From the NCBI RefSeq assembly GCF_010894475.1, contig NZ_JAAIYB010000022.1, positions 1-39,455 of the forward strand: DNA of 39,455 bases. The letters run 5' to 3'. The notes below the pieces were generated by a model that was not told the origin of the DNA, did no database searches, and was given only the letters and a program-made list of their open reading frames with translations. Shown here in pieces: positions 8,345 through 15,896 of this stretch (its first letter is position 1; each line of letters starts with the position of its first letter). Source of the DNA: Myxococcus vastator. GTDB lineage: Bacteria > Myxococcota > Myxococcia > Myxococcales > Myxococcaceae. A program made the translations under genes and the position numbers.

Positions 8345-9133
8345 ATGAGAACCTTCGCCACGGAGGAGCGGCTCGCGTATCGCCGCGCGGGCAACGAGCT
8401 GCAGCCCCGCCCATCCGAGGACCATGTCCTCTCCTACGAATACCGGCTGATGCAGTTGCCGCTGGTGCGGCCCGACCATCCGGAGGTCGTGCCGTTCGAC
8501 CTCAAGGCCGGCTACGACTGGCTGGGCACCTACCGCGCGCCGCGCATCTCGCTGGTGGGCTTCGTGGACTTCGGCGCCTTCGCCCAGAGCCCCTCGTTCA
8601 ACCGCTTCATGAACGCCGTCGCCATGACGGCCGCGGCGCGGAAGATTGCGTGGGACCTCGTCGAGCGGCGCAAATACAGACACCACTTCACCATCTGCAA
8701 CGGGCTGCATGAGCGGATGCCCGCGCAGGACATCGTCCCCTTCGTGAAGCAGCGGCTGGAGGGCTTCCCCCGCTTCCGCGTCCAGGTGAAGGGCGGCTGG
8801 TTCTGGGGCAAGAAGAACGGCCGCATCTACTTCCCCGTCTACCCGGAGCTGACGGAGGGCCCGGAGCCGGTGGACCACCTCACCGAGGTCCAGAAGCGGC
8901 TGGGGCACTCGCTCCACCCCGGCTTCTACATCGGCTGTTTGCAGTTGATGGACCACCTGCGCTTCAACGCCGAGCTGGACGTGCATGAGGCGGACGAGCT
9001 CTTCGGCGTGCTGCGGAGCTTCCGGGAGACCGTCATCGTGGAGCTCGAGGTGAACGAGCTCTCCATCCTGCGCACGCACGACGACCTCATCCTCAAGAGC
9101 CGGGTGCTTGACCGGGTGCCGCTGGCGGAGTGA
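8345..9133 (+). CDS. Unknown protein, possibly 2H-phosphoesterase-like
   Basis: A 262-aa cytoplasmic protein on the strand opposite to its neighbours: divergent from the glutamine-kinase gene and ending 5 bp from the convergent NDP-kinase-like gene. I prefer the ATG at 8345 because codons 8288-8344, open in the same frame, lack the third-position G/C bias. HHFTI and, about 75 residues later, HPGFYIG are spaced like the two HxT/S motifs of 2'-5' RNA ligase-like (2H) phosphoesterases, and the strand FRVQVKGGWFWG fits between them. The second motif lacks the Thr/Ser, so the assignment is weak. The C-terminal ILRTHDDLILKSRV segment looks conserved but I do not recognise it. It may act on the product of the surrounding cluster. 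Confidence 0.55.
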   Translation: MRTFATEERLAYRRAGNELQPRPSEDHVLSYEYRLMQLPLVRPDHPEVVPFDLKAGYDWLGTYRAPRISLVGFVDFGAFAQSPSFNRFMNAVAMTAAARKIAWDLVERRKYRHHFTICNGLHERMPAQDIVPFVKQRLEGFPRFRVQVKGGWFWGKKNGRIYFPVYPELTEGPEPVDHLTEVQKRLGHSLHPGFYIGCLQLMDHLRFNAELDVHEADELFGVLRSFRETVIVELEVNELSILRTHDDLILKSRVLDRVPLAE

Positions 9134-9138
9134 CGGGC

Positions 9139-10128
9139 TCATTCGAACTCCTGGAGCGCGCTGCGCAGGAGCGCGCGCTCGTAGGCGTTGCGGACCAGCG
9201 CCCCCAGCGGGCCGATGAGCCGCGTGAGGTCCGTCTCGCGGTACAGCGCGGGCTGGTGGAGTAGCTCCAGCACCGTGGCGATGAGCGCCGGCTCCACGCG
9301 GTAGTCGAACATCCCGGGCCGCCGTGGATGCGATAGCCCCGCGCGGACCACCTCCGCCACCCGCGCGGCTTCGTGAGCCACCCCGCGCAGGTACAGCTCG
9401 CGGGATGCGTCGTGCTCGGCGCGGAGCGCGGCGAGCTGGCTGCTGGCCTCGCGCCACGGTCCGACGAGCGCCTCGGGGAAGGGGGCGATGAGCTCCACCT
9501 CCTCGGCGAGCCGCAAGCGCAGGTGCATCAGGAACTCCATGGGCGAAGGCCGCCACGCCCGTCCGACGAGCGCCTCCGGGAGCTGCTGCCCCGGCGACGT
9601 GGCGCGACGGGTGGGCTGTCCCTGTGACGCCAGGAGCAGGCGCAGCTCGCGAGGGTCGAAGGCCGTGGCGGCCTCTTCCAGCGTCGCGCGTGTGTCGTCC
9701 GAGGAGTGCATGAGGCTCAGCGCGCGCGTCGGGGCTTGTAGCCGGCTGCGCAGGTGGTGCGGCGAGCGCTTGCGCGGGTCCGCGGAGCCCTTGAGCGCCT
9801 TGAACGCCGCGCAGGCCGACCGCCCCGGGGTGTGGAGGAGCAGCGCGCAGGAGGGCTCGAGCAGATAGATTTCGCTCGGGACGGCCCACGTCTTGTCGAC
9901 CGCGATGGGACGGTTGGGGCTGTAGACCGCCTCGATGGTGCTCTGCGTGTACTGGATGAAGCGCCGGTCCACGACGTGGAAGCCCTCGCGCTGGAGGTAC
10001 GCGAGCGCCTCCTCGGCCAGCCCGAGCCCGAGGGCATACGGGTCGAAGAACGTGAAGACGAACGCCTCGCTCCCAGGACGCGTGGCGAAGTCGTCGACGA
10101 GGCCGGACACACTGGCGAGGTTTCTCAT
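9139..10128 (-). CDS. Divergent NDP-kinase-like protein with C-terminal extension
   Basis: A 329-aa protein. The first ~160 residues follow the nucleoside-diphosphate-kinase fold: FVFTFFDP (23-30) in place of the usual strand with the IKPD motif, LQREGFHVVDRR (45-56), ALKGSADPRKRSPHHLRS (111-128) in place of the MGATNP...GTIR segment, and LMHSSDD (139-145) in place of NxxHGSD, keeping the catalytic His (His141). The remaining ~170 helical residues are not recognised. True NDP kinases are ~140 aa, so this is a specialised relative, perhaps phosphorylating a nucleotide-linked intermediate. The ATG overlaps the upstream stop (ATGA) and follows a ggagaa ribosome site. It is the last gene of the six-gene operon that starts at 15669. 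Confidence 0.62.
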   Translation of the reverse strand: MRNLASVSGLVDDFATRPGSEAFVFTFFDPYALGLGLAEEALAYLQREGFHVVDRRFIQYTQSTIEAVYSPNRPIAVDKTWAVPSEIYLLEPSCALLLHTPGRSACAAFKALKGSADPRKRSPHHLRSRLQAPTRALSLMHSSDDTRATLEEAATAFDPRELRLLLASQGQPTRRATSPGQQLPEALVGRAWRPSPMEFLMHLRLRLAEEVELIAPFPEALVGPWREASSQLAALRAEHDASRELYLRGVAHEAARVAEVVRAGLSHPRRPGMFDYRVEPALIATVLELLHQPALYRETDLTRLIGPLGALVRNAYERALLRSALQEFE

Positions 10129-11825
10129 GGGTGTTCTCCGCTCCCGGGTTCGACGAGCCACAGCGCCTCGGCCGGCGCGAGCGACACGGGCCCGCTGCCC
10201 TGGCGCCCACCGAGCAGGTCCTTCCAGGTCCGCAGGGGCGTGGAGACGGACACGGGCTCCACGCCGAAGTTCACCAGGACGTGCAGGGGCTGATGGCCAT
10301 GGCCTCGCGCCAGGTGGAGCACCCCCGGGGCGGGCAGCCGCGCCTCGCAGCCACCGTCCTCCGTCAGCGCGGGCGCCTGTTCGCGCAGGTGGATGAGTCT
10401 CAGAAGGGACTTCAGGATGCGCGCATGCACCGGTTGCCGGACCCGCTCGCGGAGCGCTTCGTATGCGTAGCGGTGCCGGTTCGCGGCGCGCGGGTTCGAG
10501 GGCTCGAACTCCACCGCGTCCGGCAGTCCGAAGAGCGTGGGGAAGTAGAGGCAAGGAGTGGCGGGGAGCGCGAAGAGGAGCGCGTGGGCGGCCAGGTAGC
10601 GCTCGACGTCGAGCCCCGCCTCGGTGGAGAAGATGCGGTGCAGGGAGCTGTTGAGCTCGTAGGGCCGTGACTCGCCCCCCACCTCCGCGTGGGACACCCG
10701 GACGCCCGCGCGCTCCAGCCGCGTGAGCACGCGCCGCAGGGTGGGCGCGTCGAGCGGCGGGTCCATGGGCCGCAGGTGTACGCCGTCATGGGTCTGGAGA
10801 AAGGCGTAGCCGTCGCGGTGGCGCGCGTCGGACGTGGACGCGTTCACCCAGTCCACCAGGGGCTGTCCCTCGCCCGCCAGGGCCGCCGCGAAGACGAGCA
10901 GCGGCACCGCGAGGTGGTTGTCGTGCTGCGCCAGCTCCTCGCCCAGGTAGCACCGCTCCCCGGCGCCGTGGTCTGTCTCCGCGAGCAGGCGCACCGAGGG
11001 GTCCACCAGGTCGGCCACGGCGCGCAGCGCGCGTACCAGGACCTTCGCCTCGGGTTGGTGTGGTCCGCCGGGCACGCGCTTCCACGCGTGGGGAATGGCG
11101 TCCAGGCGGATGACGCGCGCGCCCGCCGCCACCAGCCGCAGGAGCGTCCGCGCCGTGCGCTCGAAGACCTCCGGCGAGCCATGGTTGAGGTCCACCTGCG
11201 CGCGTCCGTAGGTGCACCACGCCCACACGGGGCGCCCCCCGGCGTCGAAGCGCTGGAGCAGGGGAGCGGTCCGCACCCGCGTGCCCCACTCGATGGCCCG
11301 TGGCTCCTGGAAGAGGTGGAAGTCCTCCGGCCGTCCCGCGCCGCGCAGCACCTCCCGGAACCCCGGGTGCGCGGTGGACACGTGGTTCAGCACCAGGTCG
11401 AGCATCAGCCCGCCGCCCACCTCCGCCAGCCGCTCCAGGTCCTCCCAGCCCCCCAGGCGTGGATGCACGGCCTGGTGGTCCACCACCGCGAAGCCGTCGT
11501 CGCCGTCCGACACGTAGGGCGGCAGCACGTGCAGCAGCGTCGTCCCCAGGGGGCCCACCTCCTCGTCGAGGAAGCGCCGCAGCGCCGCGAGGGGCGCCAC
11601 GCCGCCGTCGACCACGTGGTCCGGGTACACGGCGATGACCGCGGGCCGCGCGCTCGCCGCCGCGTGCCCGGGCCGGACGCGCGCGCGGACGTCCGCCGCC
11701 GCCTCCGCCAGCGCCCGGGCGCGCGCGTCCGAGCGCTCCGCGCCATGGAGCCGGCCCAGCGATTCTCCCAGCCGCGCCATCGCCGAGGCGCGGACCGGTT
11801 CAGCCATGGTGCGGGGGGCGGTCAT
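10125..11825 (-). CDS. GH13 family glucosyl-transferring enzyme, sucrose-phosphorylase-like
   Basis: A 566-aa alpha-amylase-superfamily barrel without signal peptide, so intracellular. The conserved regions are present: DLVLNH (143-148), VIRLDAI with nucleophile Asp242, LLAETD with acid/base Glu283 and THDGV with Asp347. VDLNHGSPEVF before the nucleophile strand and the compact C-terminal beta domain are typical of subfamily GH13_18, which includes sucrose phosphorylase and glucosylglycerol/glucosylglycerate phosphorylases. Such enzymes transfer glucose between phosphate and a small acceptor. The acceptor here is unknown. It overlaps both neighbours by 4 bp, so it probably works in the same pathway. 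A role in plain carbohydrate catabolism is less likely given the partners. Confidence 0.72.
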   Translation of the reverse strand: MTAPRTMAEPVRASAMARLGESLGRLHGAERSDARARALAEAAADVRARVRPGHAAASARPAVIAVYPDHVVDGGVAPLAALRRFLDEEVGPLGTTLLHVLPPYVSDGDDGFAVVDHQAVHPRLGGWEDLERLAEVGGGLMLDLVLNHVSTAHPGFREVLRGAGRPEDFHLFQEPRAIEWGTRVRTAPLLQRFDAGGRPVWAWCTYGRAQVDLNHGSPEVFERTARTLLRLVAAGARVIRLDAIPHAWKRVPGGPHQPEAKVLVRALRAVADLVDPSVRLLAETDHGAGERCYLGEELAQHDNHLAVPLLVFAAALAGEGQPLVDWVNASTSDARHRDGYAFLQTHDGVHLRPMDPPLDAPTLRRVLTRLERAGVRVSHAEVGGESRPYELNSSLHRIFSTEAGLDVERYLAAHALLFALPATPCLYFPTLFGLPDAVEFEPSNPRAANRHRYAYEALRERVRQPVHARILKSLLRLIHLREQAPALTEDGGCEARLPAPGVLHLARGHGHQPLHVLVNFGVEPVSVSTPLRTWKDLLGGRQGSGPVSLAPAEALWLVEPGSGEHP

Positions 11826-12733
11826 GCCTGGTGCTCGAGGACGTAGGTGATGCTGCCCTGGAGGAACTCCACCGCGCGCGCCAGCTCCGGCTCCGCCGAC
11901 ATGCGCGCGGCCATGCGCTGATGCAGCGCCTCGATGCGCGTGAGGCAGTCACCCAGCGGTCCCGCCGCGCAGTCCGCGAGGATGGAGAGCCCCTCCGCCA
12001 GCAGCGCCCGGTCCACCTCGCCCGCGGTGGTCATCGCCTTGTGCGACTCGATGAGGAGCCACTTGCGCGACGCGCTGGTCACCCCCAGCGTCGCGAGGAT
12101 GGAGACGAGCGCCTCCTCCACGGCGATGCGCGCGACGTGCCGGCTGGACTCCTCGCTGGTGGCGCGGTGGCTGATGGCGTCCTCGAGGTACTCGTGGACC
12201 TCCATGAAGTGCCGCACGGTGAGGTAGGTGGGCAGCAGCTCGACGAGGAACTCATCCCGCCAGCTCGCGACGAGGCTCGGGTTGAGCAGCGGCACGCCGG
12301 TGCGCAGGCGGTGCAGGAAGCGCAGCTCCGGGCCGTCGATGATGGGGACGAACTTCAGCTCGGACGGCTTGTAGAGCGCCGGCGCGATGGCCGTCATCCA
12401 CGTCATGATTTCCGCGACGCGGCCCCGCTCGGCGAGCTCGATGTTGACCTCGATGCCGTCGCAGTACTGGAGCGCTTCGCTGAAGCGGCTGTTCTTGAAG
12501 CGCATCCCCTCCCGCGCCGTGACGAGCGACGTGCGGTGCGGCACCAGCACCATCAGGTCCACGTCCGAGCTGGGCGTGCCATTGCCGGCCGCGAGCGAGC
12601 CCGTCAGCAGCACGCCGCACGAGGCGGGGTCGCTGACGAGCCCTGGCAGGATGCGGTCGAGGTCCACGCCGTGGGCGCGGAGCGTCTCCGCGGTGAGCGG
12701 CTGGCCATTGGAGAGCTGATGTGCGCGCTTCAT
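11822..12733 (-). CDS. Minimal nucleotidyltransferase (antibiotic-adenylyltransferase-like fold)
   Basis: A 303-aa soluble protein. Residues 44-64 give the pol-beta-type signature: TGSLAAGNGTPSSDVD with Gly45-Ser46 and the metal-binding Asp57/Asp59, followed by a hydrophobic strand. The remainder is mostly helical, as in aminoglycoside and lincosamide nucleotidyltransferases. These transfer AMP or another NMP to a hydroxyl of a small molecule. In this operon it could be a tailoring or self-protection enzyme. I chose the ATG at 12733 because it overlaps the upstream stop (ATGA); an extension to 12793 would run into the preceding gene. The substrate is unknown. Confidence 0.65.
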   Translation of the reverse strand: MKRAHQLSNGQPLTAETLRAHGVDLDRILPGLVSDPASCGVLLTGSLAAGNGTPSSDVDLMVLVPHRTSLVTAREGMRFKNSRFSEALQYCDGIEVNIELAERGRVAEIMTWMTAIAPALYKPSELKFVPIIDGPELRFLHRLRTGVPLLNPSLVASWRDEFLVELLPTYLTVRHFMEVHEYLEDAISHRATSEESSRHVARIAVEEALVSILATLGVTSASRKWLLIESHKAMTTAGEVDRALLAEGLSILADCAAGPLGDCLTRIEALHQRMAARMSAEPELARAVEFLQGSITYVLEHQA

Positions 12734-13980
12734 GATGTCACCTTCCCTTGTCCCTGCTGGGACAGTTGCAAGTCCGAGAAAACGTCCGCGCACGCGTCCG
12801 CGACGGCGTGCACCATCTGCGCCTCATGCGTCCGCATCACGCTCAGGCGCAGCAGGCCGCGGCCGGCTGGGACGGCCGGGTGGATGACCGGGTTGGCGTA
12901 GATGCCCCGGTTCCACAGCAGCCGCCACGCCTGGAGCGTGTCGAAGTCCGCGCCCACCTCCACGCTGACGATGGGTCCATCCGACGGCAGGGGTCGCAGC
13001 CCGCGCGCCGTGAGCGCCTCGCGCAGCGACGACACCCGCGCCTTCAGCTCGCGCACCAGCTCCGGCTCCGCCTGGAGGATGCGCAGGGCCTCGAGAGCCG
13101 CGGCCACGGAGGCGGGCGTGTTGGAGGCGGTGAAGAGGAAGGGGCGGGTGAGGACGCGCAGGGCTTCAATCTGGTCCGCGTCCCCGATGATGGCGCCGCC
13201 GCAAGAGCCCAGGCTCTTGGAGAAGGTCACCGTGATGAAGTCCGCGTCCTGGACGATGCCCTCCTCCTCCACGGTGCCCAGCCCCCGCTCGCCCACCGTG
13301 CCCAGGCCGTGGGCTTCGTCCACGATGAGCGCCAGCCGCGTGGCGCGGCACACCTCCAGGAACCGGCGAAGCGGCGCCCGGTCCCCACGCATGGAATAGA
13401 CGCCCTCCACGACGCAGAGGCCGGTGGAGTCTTCCTGCGTCGCCTGGTTCAGCAGGTCCTCGGGGTTGTTGTGCGCGAAGCGCTTCATGGTCGCGCGCGC
13501 CAGCCACACGCCGTCCAGGACGGAGGCGTGCATCTCCTCGTCCACCCAGGCGCGGTCATTGCGGCCGAGCAGCGAGCTCATCAGGCCCAGGTTGGCGCCG
13601 TAGCCGGTGGAGAACACCATGGCCCCGGTGCGGCCGTAGAAGCGGCGCAGGGCCTCCTCCAGCTCCTCGTGGAGCGCGAGGTTGCCATTGAGCAACCGCG
13701 AGCCCGTCACCCCCGCGCCCCAGCGGGCCGAGGCCTCCTGCGCGGCGGCGATGACGCGCGCATCGTTCGCGAGCCCCAGGTAGTTGTTGGAGCCGAAGTT
13801 GAGGATGTCCCGGCCCTCCATGCGCGTGAGCGGGCCGGTGGCGGACTCCACCCGCGTGAAGTACGGGAGGCGCCCGATGCGCCTGCCCAGGCGGGCCTGG
13901 GCCACGCGCGGGTCGCCGAGCAGCTTCTGGATGACGGGCGCCCGAGAGCGGCCCGCGGTGATTGGGTCATGTGGTGTCAT
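12730..13980 (-). CDS. PLP-dependent alpha-oxoamine synthase
   Basis: A 416-aa enzyme of the AONS/KBL/serine-palmitoyltransferase/CqsA family, which condenses an amino acid with an acyl thioester, losing CO2, to give an alpha-aminoketone. Visible motifs are NFGSNNYLGL (61-70), VTGSRLLNGN (91-100), the ring-stacking His151 in DEEMHAS, DEAHGLGTVG (221-230) and the PLP-binding Lys255 in TFSKSLGSCGG. No biotin gene is nearby, so it is probably not BioF; no dehydrogenase partner suggests it is not Kbl. The start at 13980 matches the family's usual N-terminus and overlaps the permease gene by 14 bp. It likely builds the amine-bearing scaffold of the cluster's product; substrates are unknown. Confidence 0.82.
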   Translation of the reverse strand: MTPHDPITAGRSRAPVIQKLLGDPRVAQARLGRRIGRLPYFTRVESATGPLTRMEGRDILNFGSNNYLGLANDARVIAAAQEASARWGAGVTGSRLLNGNLALHEELEEALRRFYGRTGAMVFSTGYGANLGLMSSLLGRNDRAWVDEEMHASVLDGVWLARATMKRFAHNNPEDLLNQATQEDSTGLCVVEGVYSMRGDRAPLRRFLEVCRATRLALIVDEAHGLGTVGERGLGTVEEEGIVQDADFITVTFSKSLGSCGGAIIGDADQIEALRVLTRPFLFTASNTPASVAAALEALRILQAEPELVRELKARVSSLREALTARGLRPLPSDGPIVSVEVGADFDTLQAWRLLWNRGIYANPVIHPAVPAGRGLLRLSVMRTHEAQMVHAVADACADVFSDLQLSQQGQGKVTS

Positions 13981-14776
13981 GCTTTTGGTCCCGGAAGTCG
14001 AACGCCAGACTCGCGGCGGTCGCGCACACGGCGGTGAAGGTGAGGATGACGGCGGCGCTCTGGAGCACGACGCTCCAGCGGCCCTCGCCGAAGGTGGCTT
14101 CGTTGAGCGCGCGCAGCGCCCAGTAGTGCGGGGTGACATGGCCGAGCGCGCGCGACCATCCCGGCAGGGCTTCGGTGACGACGATGGCGCCACCCACCGC
14201 GCTGAACGTCACGAGCACGAGGTACGAGAGGTTGGAGAGCGTGGCGGTGCTGCGGGTGACGGCGAAGAGGAGGAAGCCCAGCGCCGCGCCGCTGGCCACC
14301 AGCACCGCGCCGGTGAGCGCCACCTGGGGCAGGCTGCCGTGCAGCGGCAGGCCCAGGAACGCCGCCGCGAAGCCCGTGAAGAGCAGCAGTTGCGCGAAGG
14401 ACATCGCGCACGCGGGCAGGACCTTGCCCATGGCGAACGCGAGCTTCGACGGGCGGAGCAGCGCCTGCCTGCCCTGGGTGTGGTACCAGAAGTCCCGGTA
14501 GAAGGCGTGACCCGAGTACGTCACCACCATGTAGCTGAACATCACCGCGAAGCCGATGGTGGCCCGGCCCATGGCGCCCGGCGCCGCGTTGAGCCCCGAG
14601 ACACCCGGGCCGAGGATGGCGGAGAGGACCGCGGGCAGGATGAAGATGAACACCATGGCCGTGCGCTCGCGCGCGAGCACGCGCCACTCGGTCAGCGCGT
14701 AGCACCGCGCCTCGTTGAAAAAGCCAGCCACTCCGCCGTGTGTGGTGGAGGGAGGGGACGACGGGTCGTGACTCAT
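13967..14776 (-). CDS. ABC-2 type transporter permease
   Basis: A 269-aa membrane protein with about six hydrophobic segments: roughly residues 40-60, 70-90, 120-142, 150-172, 180-202 and 240-260. This is the usual layout for ABC-2 exporter permeases acting as a dimer in the inner membrane. The N-terminal ~20 residues are polar and Ser/Pro-rich. The ATG at 14776 overlaps the stop of the ATPase gene (ATGA). With that ATPase it should form an exporter, placed at the front of an operon of biosynthetic enzymes, which suggests export of the product or self-protection. Gene order and coupling make the pairing firm; the cargo is inferred. Confidence 0.8.
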   Translation of the reverse strand: MSHDPSSPPSTTHGGVAGFFNEARCYALTEWRVLARERTAMVFIFILPAVLSAILGPGVSGLNAAPGAMGRATIGFAVMFSYMVVTYSGHAFYRDFWYHTQGRQALLRPSKLAFAMGKVLPACAMSFAQLLLFTGFAAAFLGLPLHGSLPQVALTGAVLVASGAALGFLLFAVTRSTATLSNLSYLVLVTFSAVGGAIVVTEALPGWSRALGHVTPHYWALRALNEATFGEGRWSVVLQSAAVILTFTAVCATAASLAFDFRDQKHDTT

Positions 14777-15669
14777 GGGGCCTCGGATTCCCGAGCGAAG
14801 GCGCTCAGCGACGGGTCTCTCAGCAGGAGGTCGCGGAGCCGGTTGCCGGACAGGCGCAGCTCGGAGAGGTGGACGTCGGAGGGGAGCTCGCCGAGCTTCG
14901 AGCGGACCTCTTCCAGGCTGTTGGTGGTCAGCGCGAGCTCCCACGCGGTGTCCGTGGGGCGCTCGCCGCGCAGCGACAGCGTGCGCGTCTGGCTCGACAA
15001 GACGGCGCCCAGCGCTCCCAGGTCGCGCGTTGTTCCGTCCCGCAGCAGCACCAGCTCCGTGGACAGCTCCTCGATGTCCTCGGGGTAGTGCGCGGTGACC
15101 AGCACCGCGGCGCCCTCCTCGCGCCAGGCGCGTACTCGCCGCACGACGAGCTGGCGGGCCTCGAAGTCGAGCGCGACGGTCGGCTCATCGAGCAGCCGGA
15201 TGGGCGGCGCGTGGACGAAGCTCGCCGCCAGGTGCACGAGGCGCCGCTGCCCGCCTGACAGGTGGTGCACGCGCGTGCGGGCGATGGGACCCAGCGCGAA
15301 CTCCTCCAGGGTCCGGGCGATGGCGGCCTTCGCCTCCTTGCGGCCCAGCAGCAGGTGCGCGAGGTGCCCGACGTTCTCCTCCACCGTGAGCACGGGATAG
15401 AGCGCGATGGCCTGCGTCGCGAACCCGATGGCGCGGCGGGCGGGGAGCGCCCCCACGTCGAGCCGGAGCGCGCCTCCAGTTGTCCCCCGCAGGGTGCGGG
15501 TGAGCACGCCCAGCAGCGTCGTCTTGCCCGCGCCGTTGGCCCCGAGCAGCCCGACGCAAGTCCCCCCTCTCAAGCGAAGGGTGGCGTCGCGCAGCACGGG
15601 CGCTCCACCAGCGAACGCGAAGGACAGTCCCTGCGCGGAGAGAAAGACGGTTTCCGGCGTGTGTCCCAT
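14773..15669 (-). CDS. ABC transporter ATP-binding protein
   Basis: A 298-aa ATPase. Walker A is GANGAGKTT (43-51), the signature LSGGQ lies at 137-141, and Walker B with catalytic Glu is IRLLDEP (157-163). The Q-loop is at TQAIALYP. About 70 residues beyond the nucleotide-binding domain resemble the C-terminal extension of drug and polysaccharide export ATPases. It powers the neighbouring ABC-2 permease. It is the first gene of a six-gene operon (15669 to 9139) in which five junctions overlap, so translation is coupled. The start is the only good ATG; the ribosome site is weak. An inverted repeat at 15731-15748, 62 bp upstream, is a candidate control site. Confidence 0.85.
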   Translation of the reverse strand: MGHTPETVFLSAQGLSFAFAGGAPVLRDATLRLRGGTCVGLLGANGAGKTTLLGVLTRTLRGTTGGALRLDVGALPARRAIGFATQAIALYPVLTVEENVGHLAHLLLGRKEAKAAIARTLEEFALGPIARTRVHHLSGGQRRLVHLAASFVHAPPIRLLDEPTVALDFEARQLVVRRVRAWREEGAAVLVTAHYPEDIEELSTELVLLRDGTTRDLGALGAVLSSQTRTLSLRGERPTDTAWELALTTNSLEEVRSKLGELPSDVHLSELRLSGNRLRDLLLRDPSLSAFARESEAP

Positions 15670-15730
15670 GGTCAGTGGGTCCGCCCGGGCCGGACTTCGA
15701 GAGGCGAGTGTTTGTCTGATTTTTTAGCTT

Positions 15731-15748
15731 TTCCAGTCATTGCTGGAA
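15731..15748. promoter_or_regulatory. Dyad upstream of the ABC/oxoamine-synthase operon
   Basis: TTCCAG-N6-CTGGAA is a perfect 6+6 inverted repeat. It lies in an unusually A/T-rich patch (about 15712-15750) that contains no gene and precedes the minus-strand operon. The spacing of half sites, about one helical turn centre to centre, fits a dimeric repressor or activator. I could not assign convincing -35/-10 boxes. The regulator is unknown; none is encoded in the operon. Confidence 0.4.
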
Positions 15749-15831
15749 TGGCTTGTACCGGAGCGGTCTGACATCGGGCGTTAGCGTCATGCCGATGGCG
15801 CCGCGCGACACGGGGGCGCTCCAGGTTGAAG

Positions 15832-15893
15832 GGCGAGCGCCAGCAGGGGGGCGACGGCGCGTTGGGCGGGAGCCTCGCGGCTGGCGCTTCGCC
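15832..15893. terminator. Long imperfect inverted repeat after the YhaN-like gene
   Basis: GGCGAGCGCCAGC (15832-15844) pairs with GCTGGCGCTTCGCC (15880-15893) with a single-base bulge, leaving a 35-nt GC-rich loop. It begins 4 bp beyond the stop of the minus-strand YhaN-like gene, so it is most likely a factor-assisted terminator. No T-run follows. It also separates that operon from the ABC operon starting at 15669. Confidence 0.45.
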
Positions 15894-15896
15894 GGG

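Noticed and set aside
8255-10210. 651-codon minus-strand frame
   Set aside because: It crosses the plus-strand 8345 gene and the NDP-kinase-like gene out of frame; the true minus-strand genes are supported by motifs and start-stop overlaps.
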